From the NCBI RefSeq assembly GCF_964019385.1, contig NC_088645.1, positions 7,435,527 through 7,499,526 of the forward strand: a stretch of 64,000 nt of DNA. The letters are read 5' to 3'. Positions 1-9,976 of this stretch are shown piece by piece; the stretch's first letter is position 1, and the number at the start of each line of letters is the position of its first letter. Origin of the DNA: Sycon ciliatum (taxonomy: Eukaryota; Porifera; Calcarea; Leucosolenida; Sycettidae). Made by a program: the position numbers and the translations under genes. The notes beneath the pieces were generated by a model, which searched no databases, was not told the DNA's origin, and was given only the letters and a program-made list of their open reading frames with translations.

Positions 1-45
1 CGACCAATCTGTTGGGGTAGCATCCACCACGAGACTGCGGGGCTG

Positions 46-3000
46 CTAGCCAACCATTGCTTGCATAGGTGAGACACCGGTGACACTGTGGGGCCTGTTG
101 CGGTAGAAGTACAGGAGCATAGCTAGGTCAACCTGCCAATCACTGGACTCGTCGAGGACCTTCCGCACCAAGGTCAACAGCGTTTGGTTGAACCGTTCTG
201 CGGCACCTTGCGATTGGGGGTGGCGAACTGCGCCAAAACACACGTTGACCCCAAATACCTTGTAGAGGGATGACATCAGGGCATTGTGAAGCTCGGTGCC
301 GTTGTCGGAGCGGATAACATGGGGAGGACCCCACCGAGTGCAGACACTAACAAATGCATCGGCGACAGACTCAGCATCATGGCGAACAAGTGGGACGACC
401 TCCTCCCACTTGGTGAAGGTGTCAATGCAGACAAGAACGCAGTGATATCGGCCAGACTTGTTGGTACCAAGCTCGAGCGTGTCAATTTCCACAACACGCC
501 AGGGACCATCGGGAGTTACAGGTCGCGTTGGTTGCGGTAGACAAGGTTGAGCAGGATTTGCCGCACGGCAGGTAGTGCACTCTGAAACGTAGTCACGGCA
601 GCGCTGTGCCATACCAGGGAAATAGCATTGGCTACGGAGTAGACGCCACATACTTTCCCAACCGGCGTGACCACTCACAGTATGGGCGACTGCAAGTGCA
701 TCGGCAGTAAGACTCTGGGGAAGGGCAGGCACAAGCTCAACATCGTTGAGAGGCGATTTCACGCTGCGAAACAGCACATCATCCTCAATCACCAGCTGGG
801 TTCGGACTTTGCTGTAGCTGGAGTTGGGAATCGGTTCACCGGAGAGAAGCTGGGCCTTAACGGACGAGATTGCCTCGTCGGCAACTTGGGCAGTGGCGAT
901 GTCACCCATAGCAAGAGGTGGGAGAGCACGAACGGTAACACCGGCTGCTGCAACATCAGGCTGTGGCTTCTTAGGACTGTCCGGCACACGGAACCAGGTA
1001 GGGACACGGGTTAGCTGATCCGAAATATTGTCCTCTGAGCGGACCCATTCAACGTCAACTGTAATGCCAGATACAGTGATCAAATCGTCGATGATCTGCA
1101 AACGACGCTGAACCAACGTAGCGTGAGGGCCACTCACTTTAACACGACGAATGTTGTTCAGCAACTGCGTCAACCAGCCATGGACTGTACGCGAATCAGT
1201 GTGCAAGACCACGTTCTTCACTGGCCAACACAGAGCGAGGTTGAGCGACTTGATGACGGCGTCTAACTCTGCTATGTTGATATGACGCTTATCATCGGAA
1301 GGTCTGAGCCAGGACTTGTCTTCGACGATAGCGCCGTTGACTTCCAGAACCGCACCCATGGCCAGGCCAGAAGCATCGCACCAAACGTGCCACACTGTGG
1401 TGTCATCACAGGGCACAGACCAGACACCATGCACAGGATCGTCTTGACGGACACGAGACTCGACCTCACGACATGGTTGCACGAGATGAGGCGGTACGAG
1501 GTCATCCCATTTCGATGTGTTCTCGCCGACAAGCCGCTTGATGTAGTTGCACAGCGGGCGTAACCAGGAACATACCGGGTAGTGACTAATCACACGGCCA
1601 CACCAACTGAACACTTGACGACGAGTTGGTGACTCTGGCAACTTGAGGTCAACACCAGCACGACGTTCCCACGTGACTGTATCTTCGACATCAGAAGAGG
1701 ACAGCTGTAGGCCCAACACACGAGCAGTTGCGAACTGCTCTGGCTCTTTCGTCTCAAGCCCATAGCTGGCGAGTTCATGGCGGACGATGTCGGTCTGGGC
1801 AGTAGGGACGTAGAGGTTGTCCACATAGTTGTCAACGTCGGCGTGATCACGGGTAATCCATTGGACAATCATGTCCAAGATCTTTGGCGCGACGTTCAGA
1901 CCGAATCCCATGCGGGTCATGGTATACAACTCGCCTTTGTACACAACGGTTTGGTACTTGTACAGGGTGGGATGGATCCGAACTTGCAGGTAGGCTTTCC
2001 GGATGTCGAGAAGAACGCTGTCGGCACTACGTCTGCGCCAGTCACGAAGTTTCGCGTCACAAACTGGAGCGGTGACACCGGGGTGGGACACAAGACAGGC
2101 ATTCAGGGCACGGTAGTCCAAGCACGGCCGAACCGGCGTGGATGCCTTGTGCTGCTGACTAACGGCAAGTATCGGCAAGACAGCGACAGGCTCTCCGAAT
2201 GCCTCGGAGTCGTACTTGACAAGCCATCCATTGTCCACCCACAACTTCATTTCTGAAGCAAACTGCTCCTCCTCGCTGACGCTTAGAGACTTCCGCGAGT
2301 ACTCTCCAATGCCGGAACCAATGTGCTGCTCGGGTGCAACGCCACCCTTCCACGACCACTGAGCAATCCAATGACCACGCTCATTCGACCAGTTAGCTAG
2401 GCAATCATTTGCCTTCAAGGTGACTGTCGACTCGGACTCGGTAACATCGATGTGACGAGAAAGCTTGTTAGGCTTCTCAGATTCGGGTTGGGGAGATGCC
2501 CCGGCAGCGACACCTGCCTGCTGACCAAACACAACTGAGGACAGCGTGCCCCCTAGACCGTCGTAACGTAGAGTGAGGCCACCGACCTTGCCAATGGTAT
2601 CTGTGCCAATCAGGAAGTCCGTGTTCAAGGACGACAAGTTGGGCACAACGAGACAATCAATAGTGATCCGAGGCAAATGGACGGCTCCATCAAGTCGTTG
2701 CACACGTAGCGTGACGTTGCCAAGGATAGTAAGTGGTGTTCCGTCGATAGACAACAGCTTGTCCTGACAGGGAGAAACTGCAGCTGATAGGTTCAATCGG
2801 TCAACAACAGCCGACTCCACCAGTGTGCGAGTACAGCCAGAATCCACCACAGAGGCAAAACGCGTCCACGTACTAGACTCAGTACTGGGTTCCTGTACGT
2901 CCACGGCTACACGAACTAGGTCTCCATCCGATTTTGCCAGAGCAAGGCAAATATCCGTACGTTCAGGCGGCGCGTGACCAGCAGCGACATTTCCAACTCG

Positions 3001-3684
3001 ACTCTTGTTCGGACAGTCCTTGGAAATATGCCCTTTCGCTTTACAGGCATAACAGGTGACACTGGGCTTACGCTTCGGGCACTGTGATCTCACATGGCCC
3101 ACGGCCTTACACTGGTAACACACGAGCGACTTCTTGGGCTGAGAGCTAGCAGCAGCAACAGCACCATGGGATTCTGGGAGTTTGGATGCCTGCATGACTC
3201 TGATTTGATTTGCCATATCAGTGACAGTGAGCTTCTGCGTAGCAGACGCCATACGAACGTGGTGACCAATATCAGCTGGCAACCCACTCAGGAACTGCTC
3301 AATCAGCACGGGATCTGAATTATCCGCAATCTTATGGCCAGACAGCGTAAGTAGGCGCTTCAAATCTGCCAGGTACGCGTCCACAGGCTCTCCATTCCGC
3401 AAAGCCCTTGACGTAAATGAACGGTAGGCAGCACCAGGCGTGGGGCAAAATGCCTGCTCCAGCGCAGATTTAATTTTTGCCGACGATTTTTTGTCCTCGT
3501 CAGACAATTGAGTGACAACCGTAAAGGCTTGTCCACTCAGGAACAACGGAAGATGCTCAGCCTTGGCAGCGTCATCGGCCCACTTATTGGCCATGGCTAA
3601 GACCAGAAACTTAGCCCAGAACTCATCAAAGTCGTCCTGTTTGCCCCGATACGGGCGAATAAATCCATCCAACTTCGAAGCCAT
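46..3684 (-). CDS. gag-pol polyprotein, in-frame TAG near the 3' end
   Basis: The 1212-residue frame starts at an ATG about 15 bases after the putative primer binding site. Two CCHC zinc knuckles (about residues 189-202 and 211-224) mark nucleocapsid. A DSG at about 281 is the likely aspartic protease active site. RT carries LLDIRKAYL near 560 and YVDN near 620, where most RTs have YxDD. RNase H shows CDAS near 770, an ELDA glutamate near 806 and HTDSR near 830. Integrase has a zinc-binding H/H and C1036/C1039 pattern, then catalytic Asp near 1068, Asp near 1127 (SDNG) and Glu near 1163. The frame stops at a TAG (46-48), but the same frame stays open to the window edge with plausible coding sequence, so this is probably a nonsense mutation. 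Otherwise the frame is intact, suggesting a fairly recent insertion. The YVDN change may reduce activity or be a lineage trait. Confidence 0.88.
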   Translation of the reverse strand: MASKLDGFIRPYRGKQDDFDEFWAKFLVLAMANKWADDAAKAEHLPLFLSGQAFTVVTQLSDEDKKSSAKIKSALEQAFCPTPGAAYRSFTSRALRNGEPVDAYLADLKRLLTLSGHKIADNSDPVLIEQFLSGLPADIGHHVRMASATQKLTVTDMANQIRVMQASKLPESHGAVAAASSQPKKSLVCYQCKAVGHVRSQCPKRKPSVTCYACKAKGHISKDCPNKSRVGNVAAGHAPPERTDICLALAKSDGDLVRVAVDVQEPSTESSTWTRFASVVDSGCTRTLVESAVVDRLNLSAAVSPCQDKLLSIDGTPLTILGNVTLRVQRLDGAVHLPRITIDCLVVPNLSSLNTDFLIGTDTIGKVGGLTLRYDGLGGTLSSVVFGQQAGVAAGASPQPESEKPNKLSRHIDVTESESTVTLKANDCLANWSNERGHWIAQWSWKGGVAPEQHIGSGIGEYSRKSLSVSEEEQFASEMKLWVDNGWLVKYDSEAFGEPVAVLPILAVSQQHKASTPVRPCLDYRALNACLVSHPGVTAPVCDAKLRDWRRRSADSVLLDIRKAYLQVRIHPTLYKYQTVVYKGELYTMTRMGFGLNVAPKILDMIVQWITRDHADVDNYVDNLYVPTAQTDIVRHELASYGLETKEPEQFATARVLGLQLSSSDVEDTVTWERRAGVDLKLPESPTRRQVFSWCGRVISHYPVCSWLRPLCNYIKRLVGENTSKWDDLVPPHLVQPCREVESRVRQDDPVHGVWSVPCDDTTVWHVWCDASGLAMGAVLEVNGAIVEDKSWLRPSDDKRHINIAELDAVIKSLNLALCWPVKNVVLHTDSRTVHGWLTQLLNNIRRVKVSGPHATLVQRRLQIIDDLITVSGITVDVEWVRSEDNISDQLTRVPTWFRVPDSPKKPQPDVAAAGVTVRALPPLAMGDIATAQVADEAISSVKAQLLSGEPIPNSSYSKVRTQLVIEDDVLFRSVKSPLNDVELVPALPQSLTADALAVAHTVSGHAGWESMWRLLRSQCYFPGMAQRCRDYVSECTTCRAANPAQPCLPQPTRPVTPDGPWRVVEIDTLELGTNKSGRYHCVLVCIDTFTKWEEVVPLVRHDAESVADAFVSVCTRWGPPHVIRSDNGTELHNALMSSLYKVFGVNVCFGAVRHPQSQGAAERFNQTLLTLVRKVLDESSDWQVDLAMLLYFYRNRPHSVTGVSPMQAMVG

Positions 3685-3700
3685 CTTTCAGAACTTCCAA

Positions 3701-3715
3701 CGGGTTTCGGCACCA
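3701..3715 (-). promoter_or_regulatory. putative primer binding site
   Basis: Read on the minus strand this is TGGTGCCGAAACCCG, directly upstream of gag. It begins with TGG, the complement of a tRNA 3' CCA end, and sits a few bases after a CA that could end the LTR. The priming tRNA was not identified. Confidence 0.5.
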
Positions 3716-3719
3716 AAGT

Positions 3720-4020
3720 TGTCGGGGAATCTCAAGCACGCACACAGAGTGCACCCGACACAACGAACACCCACTCAGTTCATATGGTTTACAAAGTTGA
3801 ATGCATGATAGGATTAAAGTAACGGGAAGAGAAATAGAAAGTCGGAACTGTCTTCATGCCATTGCAATAATAATTACAACCACTGAACACCGCGTGGTTG
3901 AGAGCTCTATCTGCTCAGGGGGTGCATGCATGCGTGCACAGCACACCCACACGTAATGAGTCTGAAGCACATGCCAGTACGTCATATTAGGACGTGACGT
4001 GGCAACGTGATACTAGTACA
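3720..4020 (-). repeat. putative 5' LTR
   Basis: Read on minus, the interval begins TGTACTAG and ends GACA just before the primer-binding-site-like sequence, fitting the TG...CA rule and giving about 300 bp. The partner LTR is outside the window, so the limits are a guess. Confidence 0.3.
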
Positions 4021-4141
4021 TACACTAAAGCAAAAAAGGTATGGGAAATATATTACACAAAATATCATCTTGCAATATTGCGAAACACGTTTCCTATTCT
4101 TTAGTCTGCTATACTACAGAAACACACAAGCCGAAAAGCAT

Positions 4142-4775
4142 TTAAACGGTGCCCTGATGCGCTTTTACCAGGGCACAGAACTGAAGGTGGCTGGGCTCGG
4201 AGCGGAGATCAGGCGGAAACTGGTTCCACAGGACTGCGCTGATGAACTGTATGGTCGCTCGACCCACAAAACCCGGCCAAAATGGTACTTGGAGAAGTTG
4301 ATGTGCTGCTCCCCGAGTACGGTCACCAGTAACCATCAGGAAGAACTTGGCGGAGAGAGAGAGCTAGCTCGAGAGAACAGAGGCGGAGCTGTTGAAAGAT
4401 CGGGCTGGTGCGCCATCACGGTGGCAGACCGAAGAAGCCGCGGATAGCGCACTTCGTTAGCCATGTCAGGGGCTCCATTTTGCCAATTGCTAGTGACGGA
4501 TAAAACGCGTTGGAAGCGTAGGCCAACCTACCCTGGATTATCGACCTGTGAAACAGGATCTTTGATGCCAGGAAGAGGCTTCGGCGGCTCCGCCACAGCG
4601 CACCTACGGACTTCCGCACCTGCTGGATTGTGTGGTTGACGTGAGGCTCCCAGGAGAGCTGACCATCTAACAGGACGCCCAGGTACCAGCGCTTGTTCCA
4701 GAACTGCAAGGGCTGCTTTTCCACAGCAAATTCGTGTGTCATCTGTGGCAGGGGCTGGGCCTCTTGGGCAATCAA
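4142..4775 (-). pseudogene. LINE reverse transcriptase C-terminal relic
   Basis: Two minus frames together give the C-terminal thumb and tail of a non-LTR RT. The first (4416-4775) contains WYLGVLLDGQLSWEPHV, the usual LGV..D..L.W..H motif that follows the RT palm. The second (4142-4336) contains AVLWNQFPPDLRSEPS, matching the W..LP..LR.. end of CR1/L2-type ORF2. A frameshift and stops separate them and the catalytic palm is absent, so this is a decayed fragment. No poly(A) or TAA tail could be assigned. Confidence 0.65.
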
Positions 4776-4808
4776 CAGCGCCTGCGTTTCCTTACTTGTG
4801 GTTGAGCA

Positions 4809-5060
4809 TTAGTCCACGGTTCTCCAACCACTGTTACACGTTGGTGAACACTTAGGGTGAGATAACAAAATGCAAAAACACAGCAGAGTTCTGACGATCA
4901 ACGTCTCCATCCCACTCACCATCATCATCAGCACCACCATCCATGTCATCGTTCGATCCTTCATACGTGTCCATCTCCAACTCTTCCTCCGCTCCATCCT
5001 CCTCCTCGACCTCGTTCACTTCTCCATCCTGTCAGTGTCCATTAGACGCCGCTGAGAGAC
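4809..5060 (-). pseudogene. Penelope-like acidic/tail ORF relic (minus copy)
   Basis: One minus frame reads an acidic stretch (EEELEMD, then NDDMDGGADDDGEWDGDVD) followed by NSAVFLHFVISP and a stop. The same order, acidic tract then SAVY.HL..SP, recurs in the ORFs at 16190-16507, 24633-25562 and 48487-48762. The copy breaks off before the LEAV.IR..P.LC.QK motif. It lies head-to-head with the plus-strand copy downstream, as in the composite at 15497-17016. Confidence 0.5.
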
Positions 5061-5269
5061 GCCTCGTGTCACCAGCACGGTAAATATTTGCATCAATTGA
5101 TGTTGCAGTTGACCTCACAGTTTCTTGATATCCAGTGTCATAATAATTCATTGTGTAGGTCGCAGTTGCTCTTCTTGGTCTCCCAATTCCCTGCCTATTT
5201 TGTTGTTGTAGGTGGCGGCTCCGGTGGAGGCAACGGTACTGGTGGCGGTACTGGATCCACCTCCTCCTA

Positions 5270-5670
5270 ATTGCCTCGTTTGTCAGCCGCGACTAGAGCT
5301 GCATTCTGCTCCGTTCACTCTTGTGTTGTTAGAGTGTGGAAGGTTCTTGAAACTGTGTGTATTCCTTTGCGTAGGCCTGTGCTCTGTAAACAAAAGAAGC
5401 ATGTTGTCGCGCTGAAATTGTTTTGTTTACTAGTAGTTTTTTTTCTGTTTCCACAGTTTGTTTCTCTCTTCACTTCATGGTTTTCACATTCTGGTTGTCT
5501 CACTTTCTTTTGTGCCGTTTACTTACCATTTTTGTTGCCTGTTTTGTTAGTTTATCACATTTTGGAATGCATACTTTTAACATTGTTTTTTTGCTTGACT
5601 TGCCTTCACTTCAGTCACGATAATCCACTGATGACAGTGACAAGAAAATCGTTTTTATTTGAGTTCGTAG
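5270..5670 (+). pseudogene. Penelope-like 3' end relic with degenerate hammerhead
   Basis: A plus frame gives VLETVCIPLRRPVLCKQKK and then HVVALKLF, matching the conserved C-terminal motif L.VLEA..IR...P.LC.QK..V..L of the related copies. About 200 bp downstream, CTGATGA (5628-5634), CAGTGACAA and GAAAATCG repeat the layout of the hammerhead copies, but a pairing stem I is missing. A glycine-rich GGGSGGG stretch at about 5210-5265 precedes it. Confidence 0.5.
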
Positions 5671-5831
5671 ATACATGGTGATGAAGGCAGAGTTAGTTCT
5701 ATTAATTGTATTGCTTTAATCTTCTCCGCGGCGTTTATTCAGAGTTATAATTATAGTATAATTATAGTAGTAAAATATCATGAAACAGTAAAAGATGATG
5801 AAAAAGTGTTTTAACTCCGAGATTCACGGAT

Positions 5832-5879
5832 TAAGCGATCACCAGAAAACAGATCTCTCTGTTTTCAGATGATCGCTTA
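5832..5879. repeat. 21-bp inverted repeat hairpin
   Basis: TAAGCGATCA at the left pairs with TGATCGCTTA at the right, and AGAAAACAG pairs with CTGTTTTC around a 6-base loop. Two mismatches interrupt the stem. The role is unknown; it may be a fold-back end. Confidence 0.6.
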
Positions 5880-5991
5880 GATTGCGCTCACACGACGATA
5901 AAAACATGCGAGAAAGGTTGCGCGTCGAGCGAGAAAAAGTGCTACCTCGCTCACGTGACACTTTTACGTGTACGATTACGATTAGGCATCG

Positions 5992-6176
5992 GCGGATAAT
6001 GCTCGAAAAGGTGGCAGATTCTGCTTGAAAAGCAGTGAAATTTGCAGAACCATACAAACCTTATGGCGAGCAATTCCTCGAATTCTGCTCCATTTCTTTA
6101 TCCACATACCAAACATGCATGAAACTTACCAGAAAAAGTACCGAAATCTGCCAAATTGTCTGCCGGAATTATCCGC
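5992..6176 (+). mobile_element. 185-bp MITE-like repeat, copy 1
   Basis: A nearly identical inverted copy lies at 28949-29134. Both copies end in GCGGATAAT/ATTATCCGC-type inverted termini and share a long internal stretch (CCATTTCTTTATCCACATAC). Length, short terminal inverted repeats and absence of coding potential fit a miniature inverted-repeat element. No target-site duplication could be fixed. Confidence 0.6.
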
Positions 6177-6189
6177 ATATGCCTCCTAA

Positions 6190-6705
6190 TTACGATGAGG
6201 GCAAATATCAGGGAGCAGTAAAATACCTACATTATTTCTCTGGTTGAAGTAGACAAAAACAAAGACTTGGTATGTTCTGCCGTGATGGGTGAGTGACGCA
6301 CCCGGGTTTCATTTTGCCTGCTGCGGTGGGCAGTCACGTGCTTTAGGGGCTGCAGGGTCTCTTACATTCGCCGCAAGGTCGGGTGCCCCTTTATATATTT
6401 ATTACTATGTTCACATAAACAGCTCGAAAAGAATAAGGAAAGACAATGGGGGGTGGGGGGGGGGCTTTGCAGCACTTTGTAGCCGGCTGTGCCGACGTGG
6501 GCAGAGGCCTGACTTCGCCGTTGCATGCGAGTAGGCAATCTTGTTAGGTAACGATTTCTCGTGAAGCTTTTGTGTTCAATTTCTCAATTATTTCAATTGA
6601 CTCCGAAATTGGGTTGTCTTTTTGCTTTGACTCTTACTTCATGGTTTCACGCGATTGTTGTTGTGAATAAAACCGTTCCCAAGTAAAATACCTATTTCAC
6701 TACTC
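6190..6705. other. non-coding interval
   Basis: No supported gene. Positions 6400-6450 (TTTACTATGTTCACAT, CTCGAAAA, AAAGACAATG) resemble 19180-19230, a short dispersed repeat, and are followed by a G-run near 6450-6465. Confidence 0.5.
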
Positions 6706-6803
6706 TCCTGTGATATTCTCCGCGCGTGGAGTGGATGTGGATGTGGATCGTCCCAAGTTTTTTCTTCCTTGTGGAGAAGACGGCTCACGATGGATGACCG
6801 ACA

Positions 6804-7075
6804 TGCTGCTCTGCTGTTTTTTGTTGTTCAGGCTTCTCAGTACATGTGCCTCAGGAGATGAAGAAGAGATCGACTCGGCTCCTCCTGTTCTTCACGTGGA
6901 CAGAAAAGCCAGGGCTTGCAGCTCTCGCTGCACAGTGATTTCATCTCGCTCACGCAACAATGACAACATTTACTACTGGACCACGATGATTGGCAGGCTG
7001 CCCAAGTCTTTTGGAAATTGTTTGCTTCGGCGGATTCTACGTATCCCCGGAGTTCTCCACTACTCTGCAACCTGA
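6804..7075 (+). CDS. possible short secreted-peptide ORF, unrecognised
   Basis: From the internal ATG at 6804 the frame encodes about 90 residues beginning MTDMLLCCFLLFRLLSTCAS, which looks like a signal peptide (hydrophobic leucine/phenylalanine core, small residues before the expected cleavage). An acidic GDEEEID stretch and a CSSRC motif follow. The longer frame opening at 6710 is less likely to be the start. AATAAA follows shortly after the stop, at 7086. It could be one exon of a larger gene or chance. No family was recognised. Confidence 0.25.
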
Positions 7076-7079
7076 ATAC

Positions 7080-7811
7080 TGAACAATAAAATACTGACTG
7101 GCACTGGAGCAGAAAAAGCAGTCAAACAGTATGGTGGGCATCAGACATCGTGCATAAACGCTCAGTGAATGTAGTTTACTTTTATCTTTGATCCCCCCCC
7201 CCCTCTCGAGGTTCTGGACAAGTTTTTCTCGGTGCGATTATGATTTTCGTGGCCAGCAGCATGGTCACTTTCCTTTGCGCATCATTTTGCGAATGGTGCC
7301 AGCGCAACCTTCGTGCGTGAAACTCGGGAGTTACAACACTTTTGTCACCCTCTTATTAAGGTTTGAACTAGATCTGCCTTTCGGTATTGAGCACTCTATT
7401 GGACAGCCTGGCCGGAATCTCTTTGTTTTATAAATATACTTCAAAGTAATTATATCATGGTACTTCAAAGAAGTACAATATTATTGTGCCATGATGATTA
7501 CAAGTAAAAGCCCCCTAACAACAGACAATTCGTACATTTCACTGGTACATTTGTACACACAGTGTGCGTTGCCAATCAATAGGTCTGGATTATTGTTAGG
7601 AAAAAAGTGCTTTGTATGGCAAAGAGCATGTGTATGTGATGCTGACCTACATTTGTATCTCTTCTTTTGGCCGAACTAGCCGACACGTACACATGAAGTT
7701 TGAAGATGGCACATGCAAGAAACATGTAGTCAGTGCTGAACACATTGCAATACGTAGTCCACACAACTACCTTGACGTGTGATCCAATTTTGAAAGTGAT
7801 CTAAATTCGAT
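7080..7811. other. non-coding interval upstream of gene A
   Basis: No supported gene. It contains a C-run at 7192-7203 and an imperfect palindrome around 7455-7495 (CATGGTACTTC ... GTGCCATG). No clear TATA box was seen directly before the 7812 ATG. Confidence 0.4.
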
Positions 7812-8414
7812 ATGGACGGTCGCGGGGATTTGAAGGATAAGGAGATCACGGGTGAGCCAATTTTTGCACAGCGCCGTGATCAACCCTCGCCACCATGTCC
7901 AATCTCTACATGCCCAACTGGTGCAGGCCCAGGCTGTAGCAGAGCGGACACAGCCGCTCCTCAGGATAAGGAGACCACCGGTGAGCCAATTGTTGCACAG
8001 CGCCGAGACCAACCCTCGCCACCATCTCCAATATCTACACGCCCAACTGGTGCAGGTCCATTCGGTTGCAGAGCGGACACAGCCGCTCCTCAGGCTGGCC
8101 GTGTGAAGCCAATGGAACGACCAGCTGCGGAGCGAGGAGCTGTAACTCTAAGAGCCGTTACTGCTCAAATGCAAGCCCATCGAGTGGTGCTGCCGGCACT
8201 GGGGGCCGTGATCAAGCGCAGCCAGCCTCGTGCAAAACCTGGATCTGTGGTGGAAGTCAGCCAAATTACTGTGGTGCGGAAAGTAAGCGTGTCCCTGCCA
8301 GAAGAGAAGCCGAGCCAGGCTGCCGCAGCAGAACCCCCACCGTTTTCACGCAACACCAAATCGAGACTGTCCTCCAGGATTAGTAAGGCGTTTGGGCAGA
8401 AGAAAAAGCAGTAA
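7812..8414 (+). CDS. gene A: 200-aa proline/arginine protein with tandem repeat and basic tail
   Basis: This 200-residue ORF begins MDGRGDLKDKE. Residues 9-51 and 52-94 are a tandem duplication (129 bp per unit, in frame), each with TGEP, AQRRDQPSPP and RADTAAPQ. The middle is basic and valine-rich. The end is SRLSSRISKAFGQKKKQ, a basic amphipathic tail containing R-I-S-K, like the tails of genes E, F, G and, more loosely, the H family. There is no signal peptide or membrane segment. The protein looks largely disordered. No family was recognised and the W..FKPS segment of genes E-G is missing, so it is placed apart from them. Being intronless, repeat-bearing and short makes a young, lineage-specific gene plausible. 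Confidence 0.55.
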   Translation: MDGRGDLKDKEITGEPIFAQRRDQPSPPCPISTCPTGAGPGCSRADTAAPQDKETTGEPIVAQRRDQPSPPSPISTRPTGAGPFGCRADTAAPQAGRVKPMERPAAERGAVTLRAVTAQMQAHRVVLPALGAVIKRSQPRAKPGSVVEVSQITVVRKVSVSLPEEKPSQAAAAEPPPFSRNTKSRLSSRISKAFGQKKKQ

Positions 8415-8882
8415 TGTGCGAGCAATGCTCAAATAGAACACGGTGAAGTTCTCACTGAGGGCGATGCCTGGTGCGTTATACTTCGGAAATTAATGTAATA
8501 ACTTAAAGCGGAATGGCACTTTCGGTGTGATCTGGTGCTAGGGCTACATGTGTGGGCCTCATGAGACTTTTCAGTGTACTTGCAAATCCAGGCTGGATCT
8601 ATGTGTGACTGGAAAAGGCGTTGAGAAATGTACAGGATAAGATAGAGCGATATTTAAGAAATTATTTTTGTCGGTTGGTTTCAATCAACATACATTGTAT
8701 TATCAGTGTAGCGAGTTATGGAAGCCCCTTTCATCCCTATGAAGAAGAGGTTCACGAGGAGTTTGTCGCGCTGGAAACGGAGCGTCTCTGCAAGTTTGAA
8801 TCCCTGGTGATATTTGTGCCTGTACACAGTGAGCACTATATAAGTGGTGCTCTTCAGGCACAATCCTCCTCAGCCTACTCAA
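8415..8882. other. interval between gene A and the 8.9-kb ribozyme
   Basis: No convincing gene. A 93-codon frame at 8621-8902 has no recognisable motif. A TATATAAG at 8836-8843 lies about 45 bp upstream of the hammerhead and could be its promoter element, though this is speculative. Confidence 0.4.
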
Positions 8883-8928
8883 GCTCAACTGATGAGGGGT
8901 GAATTCCCCGAAACAATGTGTATTGAGC
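8883..8928 (+). ncRNA. type I hammerhead ribozyme, near-perfect
   Basis: All parts of the hammerhead fold are present in order. Stem I strand GCTCAA (8883-8888); core CTGATGA (8889-8895); stem II GGGG/CCCC with loop TGAATT (8896-8909); GAA (8910-8912); stem III ACA/TGT with loop ATG (8913-8921); cleavage nucleotide A (8922); stem I strand TTGAGC (8923-8928), fully complementary to the first. The A15.1-U16.1 pair and a permitted cleavage base (H17 = A) are intact. In family terms this is a type I motif open at stem I, the form found in metazoan retroelements. No linked ORF was found. Confidence 0.82.
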
Positions 8929-9379
8929 AAGGAGTGGTGCCGTCTTGCAGGTTTGCCCAGTGGAAGGTTCGATGGACTTCTCGTGTGCTCTGGAAGACAG
9001 TCGTGAGCCAGTCAAGTGAGAATTCAAGTCGGCCAAAGTAGCGCAAGCTCCCACGTAGGGAGTAACACACAATTCCTTTCATCCCTGGTCGGGTATCATG
9101 TCCCGTGACAGGCTGGTCTAGAGGCGTGATCCTGAGCTATTGGGCCAATTTAGAAAATTCATTATACGCTACACACACCAAAACAAAAAAGCCACTGATT
9201 CAAACAAAACCAATGCATTCACAATGTCCGCATACACATTAAAAGGTATAGGGCCGATGACATCGGTTACATGCATGTACATGTAGGTTGCAGACAATGA
9301 ATGACACAAACATGAACCCCTTCGCACAAATCATATCCCCAATTCATTTCGCCAGGAGCGTAACAATTCCATTAATCTT
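8929..9379. other. non-coding interval
   Basis: No gene or clear repeat structure is supported here. Confidence 0.4.
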
Positions 9380-9450
9380 GGGCACCCTGTAAGAAGACCT
9401 TCGGGTCTGTTGGGAATTCCCAAGTAAAATAATAAAATACAATACAAACA
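9380..9450 (+). repeat. LINE 3' end remnant with UUCG hairpin
   Basis: AGACC-TTCG-GGTCT (9395-9408) forms a perfect tetraloop hairpin, followed by GGGAATTCCCAAG and an A-rich AATAAAATACAATAC tail. This layout (3' hairpin, AATTCCCA, short A-rich repeats) is typical of CR1/L2-like LINE 3' ends. The body of the element is missing. Confidence 0.5.
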
Positions 9451-9976
9451 CCATCAATATTTTCTGCAGATTGTGAAACTCGGGAATGTATTTTTGTCTA
9501 TCTTATTAACTAATAGGTTCGACTCATATCTCTTTCATGTGGGCATGCCATCGCTTAAACTTCATTTCATGGTTTGATTGCCCGATCAGTTGTTATGGCT
9601 ACTTTCGTTGTGGTACTACATAACCCTTTTTCCAGCAGGTGTAATTCGAAGAAGTTGCTTGCTTTTCGCTTGACGACAATGCACGTAAACTGTTTGGAGT
9701 ACATGTATGTACGCGAGTCCAAAGGGTTGGTGGGTGAGTGTTGCAAGTTTGTTGTGTCCGTGCCGTTAGTAGTTCTATAACGTGAAAGTACCCGAAGCAG
9801 TCTGGCAAACACATCGGCGAATGTCTTGGCAGTCATGCATCATAATCGTCTCTTGCAAAGTTTCCGAAAAAGGCATCCACAAGATCTCCGCACAAAAAAT
9901 AAAAAAATTATTAATTACTCACTTGGTTTGAGGGAAAGACATAAATGGGAAAAGTCTGAAGAAAAAATGGACTGTG

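Larger units (their letters stand above)
1..4020 (-). mobile_element. Ty3/gypsy-like LTR retrotransposon, truncated by window edge
   Basis: The minus strand carries, in reading order, a possible LTR (4020 to 3720), a primer-binding-site-like sequence and one long gag-pol frame running toward position 1. The domain order gag, protease, RT, RNase H, integrase is that of Ty3-like elements; BEL/Pao elements share this order, so the superfamily call is probable only. The other LTR lies beyond the window, so intactness and target-site duplication cannot be tested. Confidence 0.8.
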
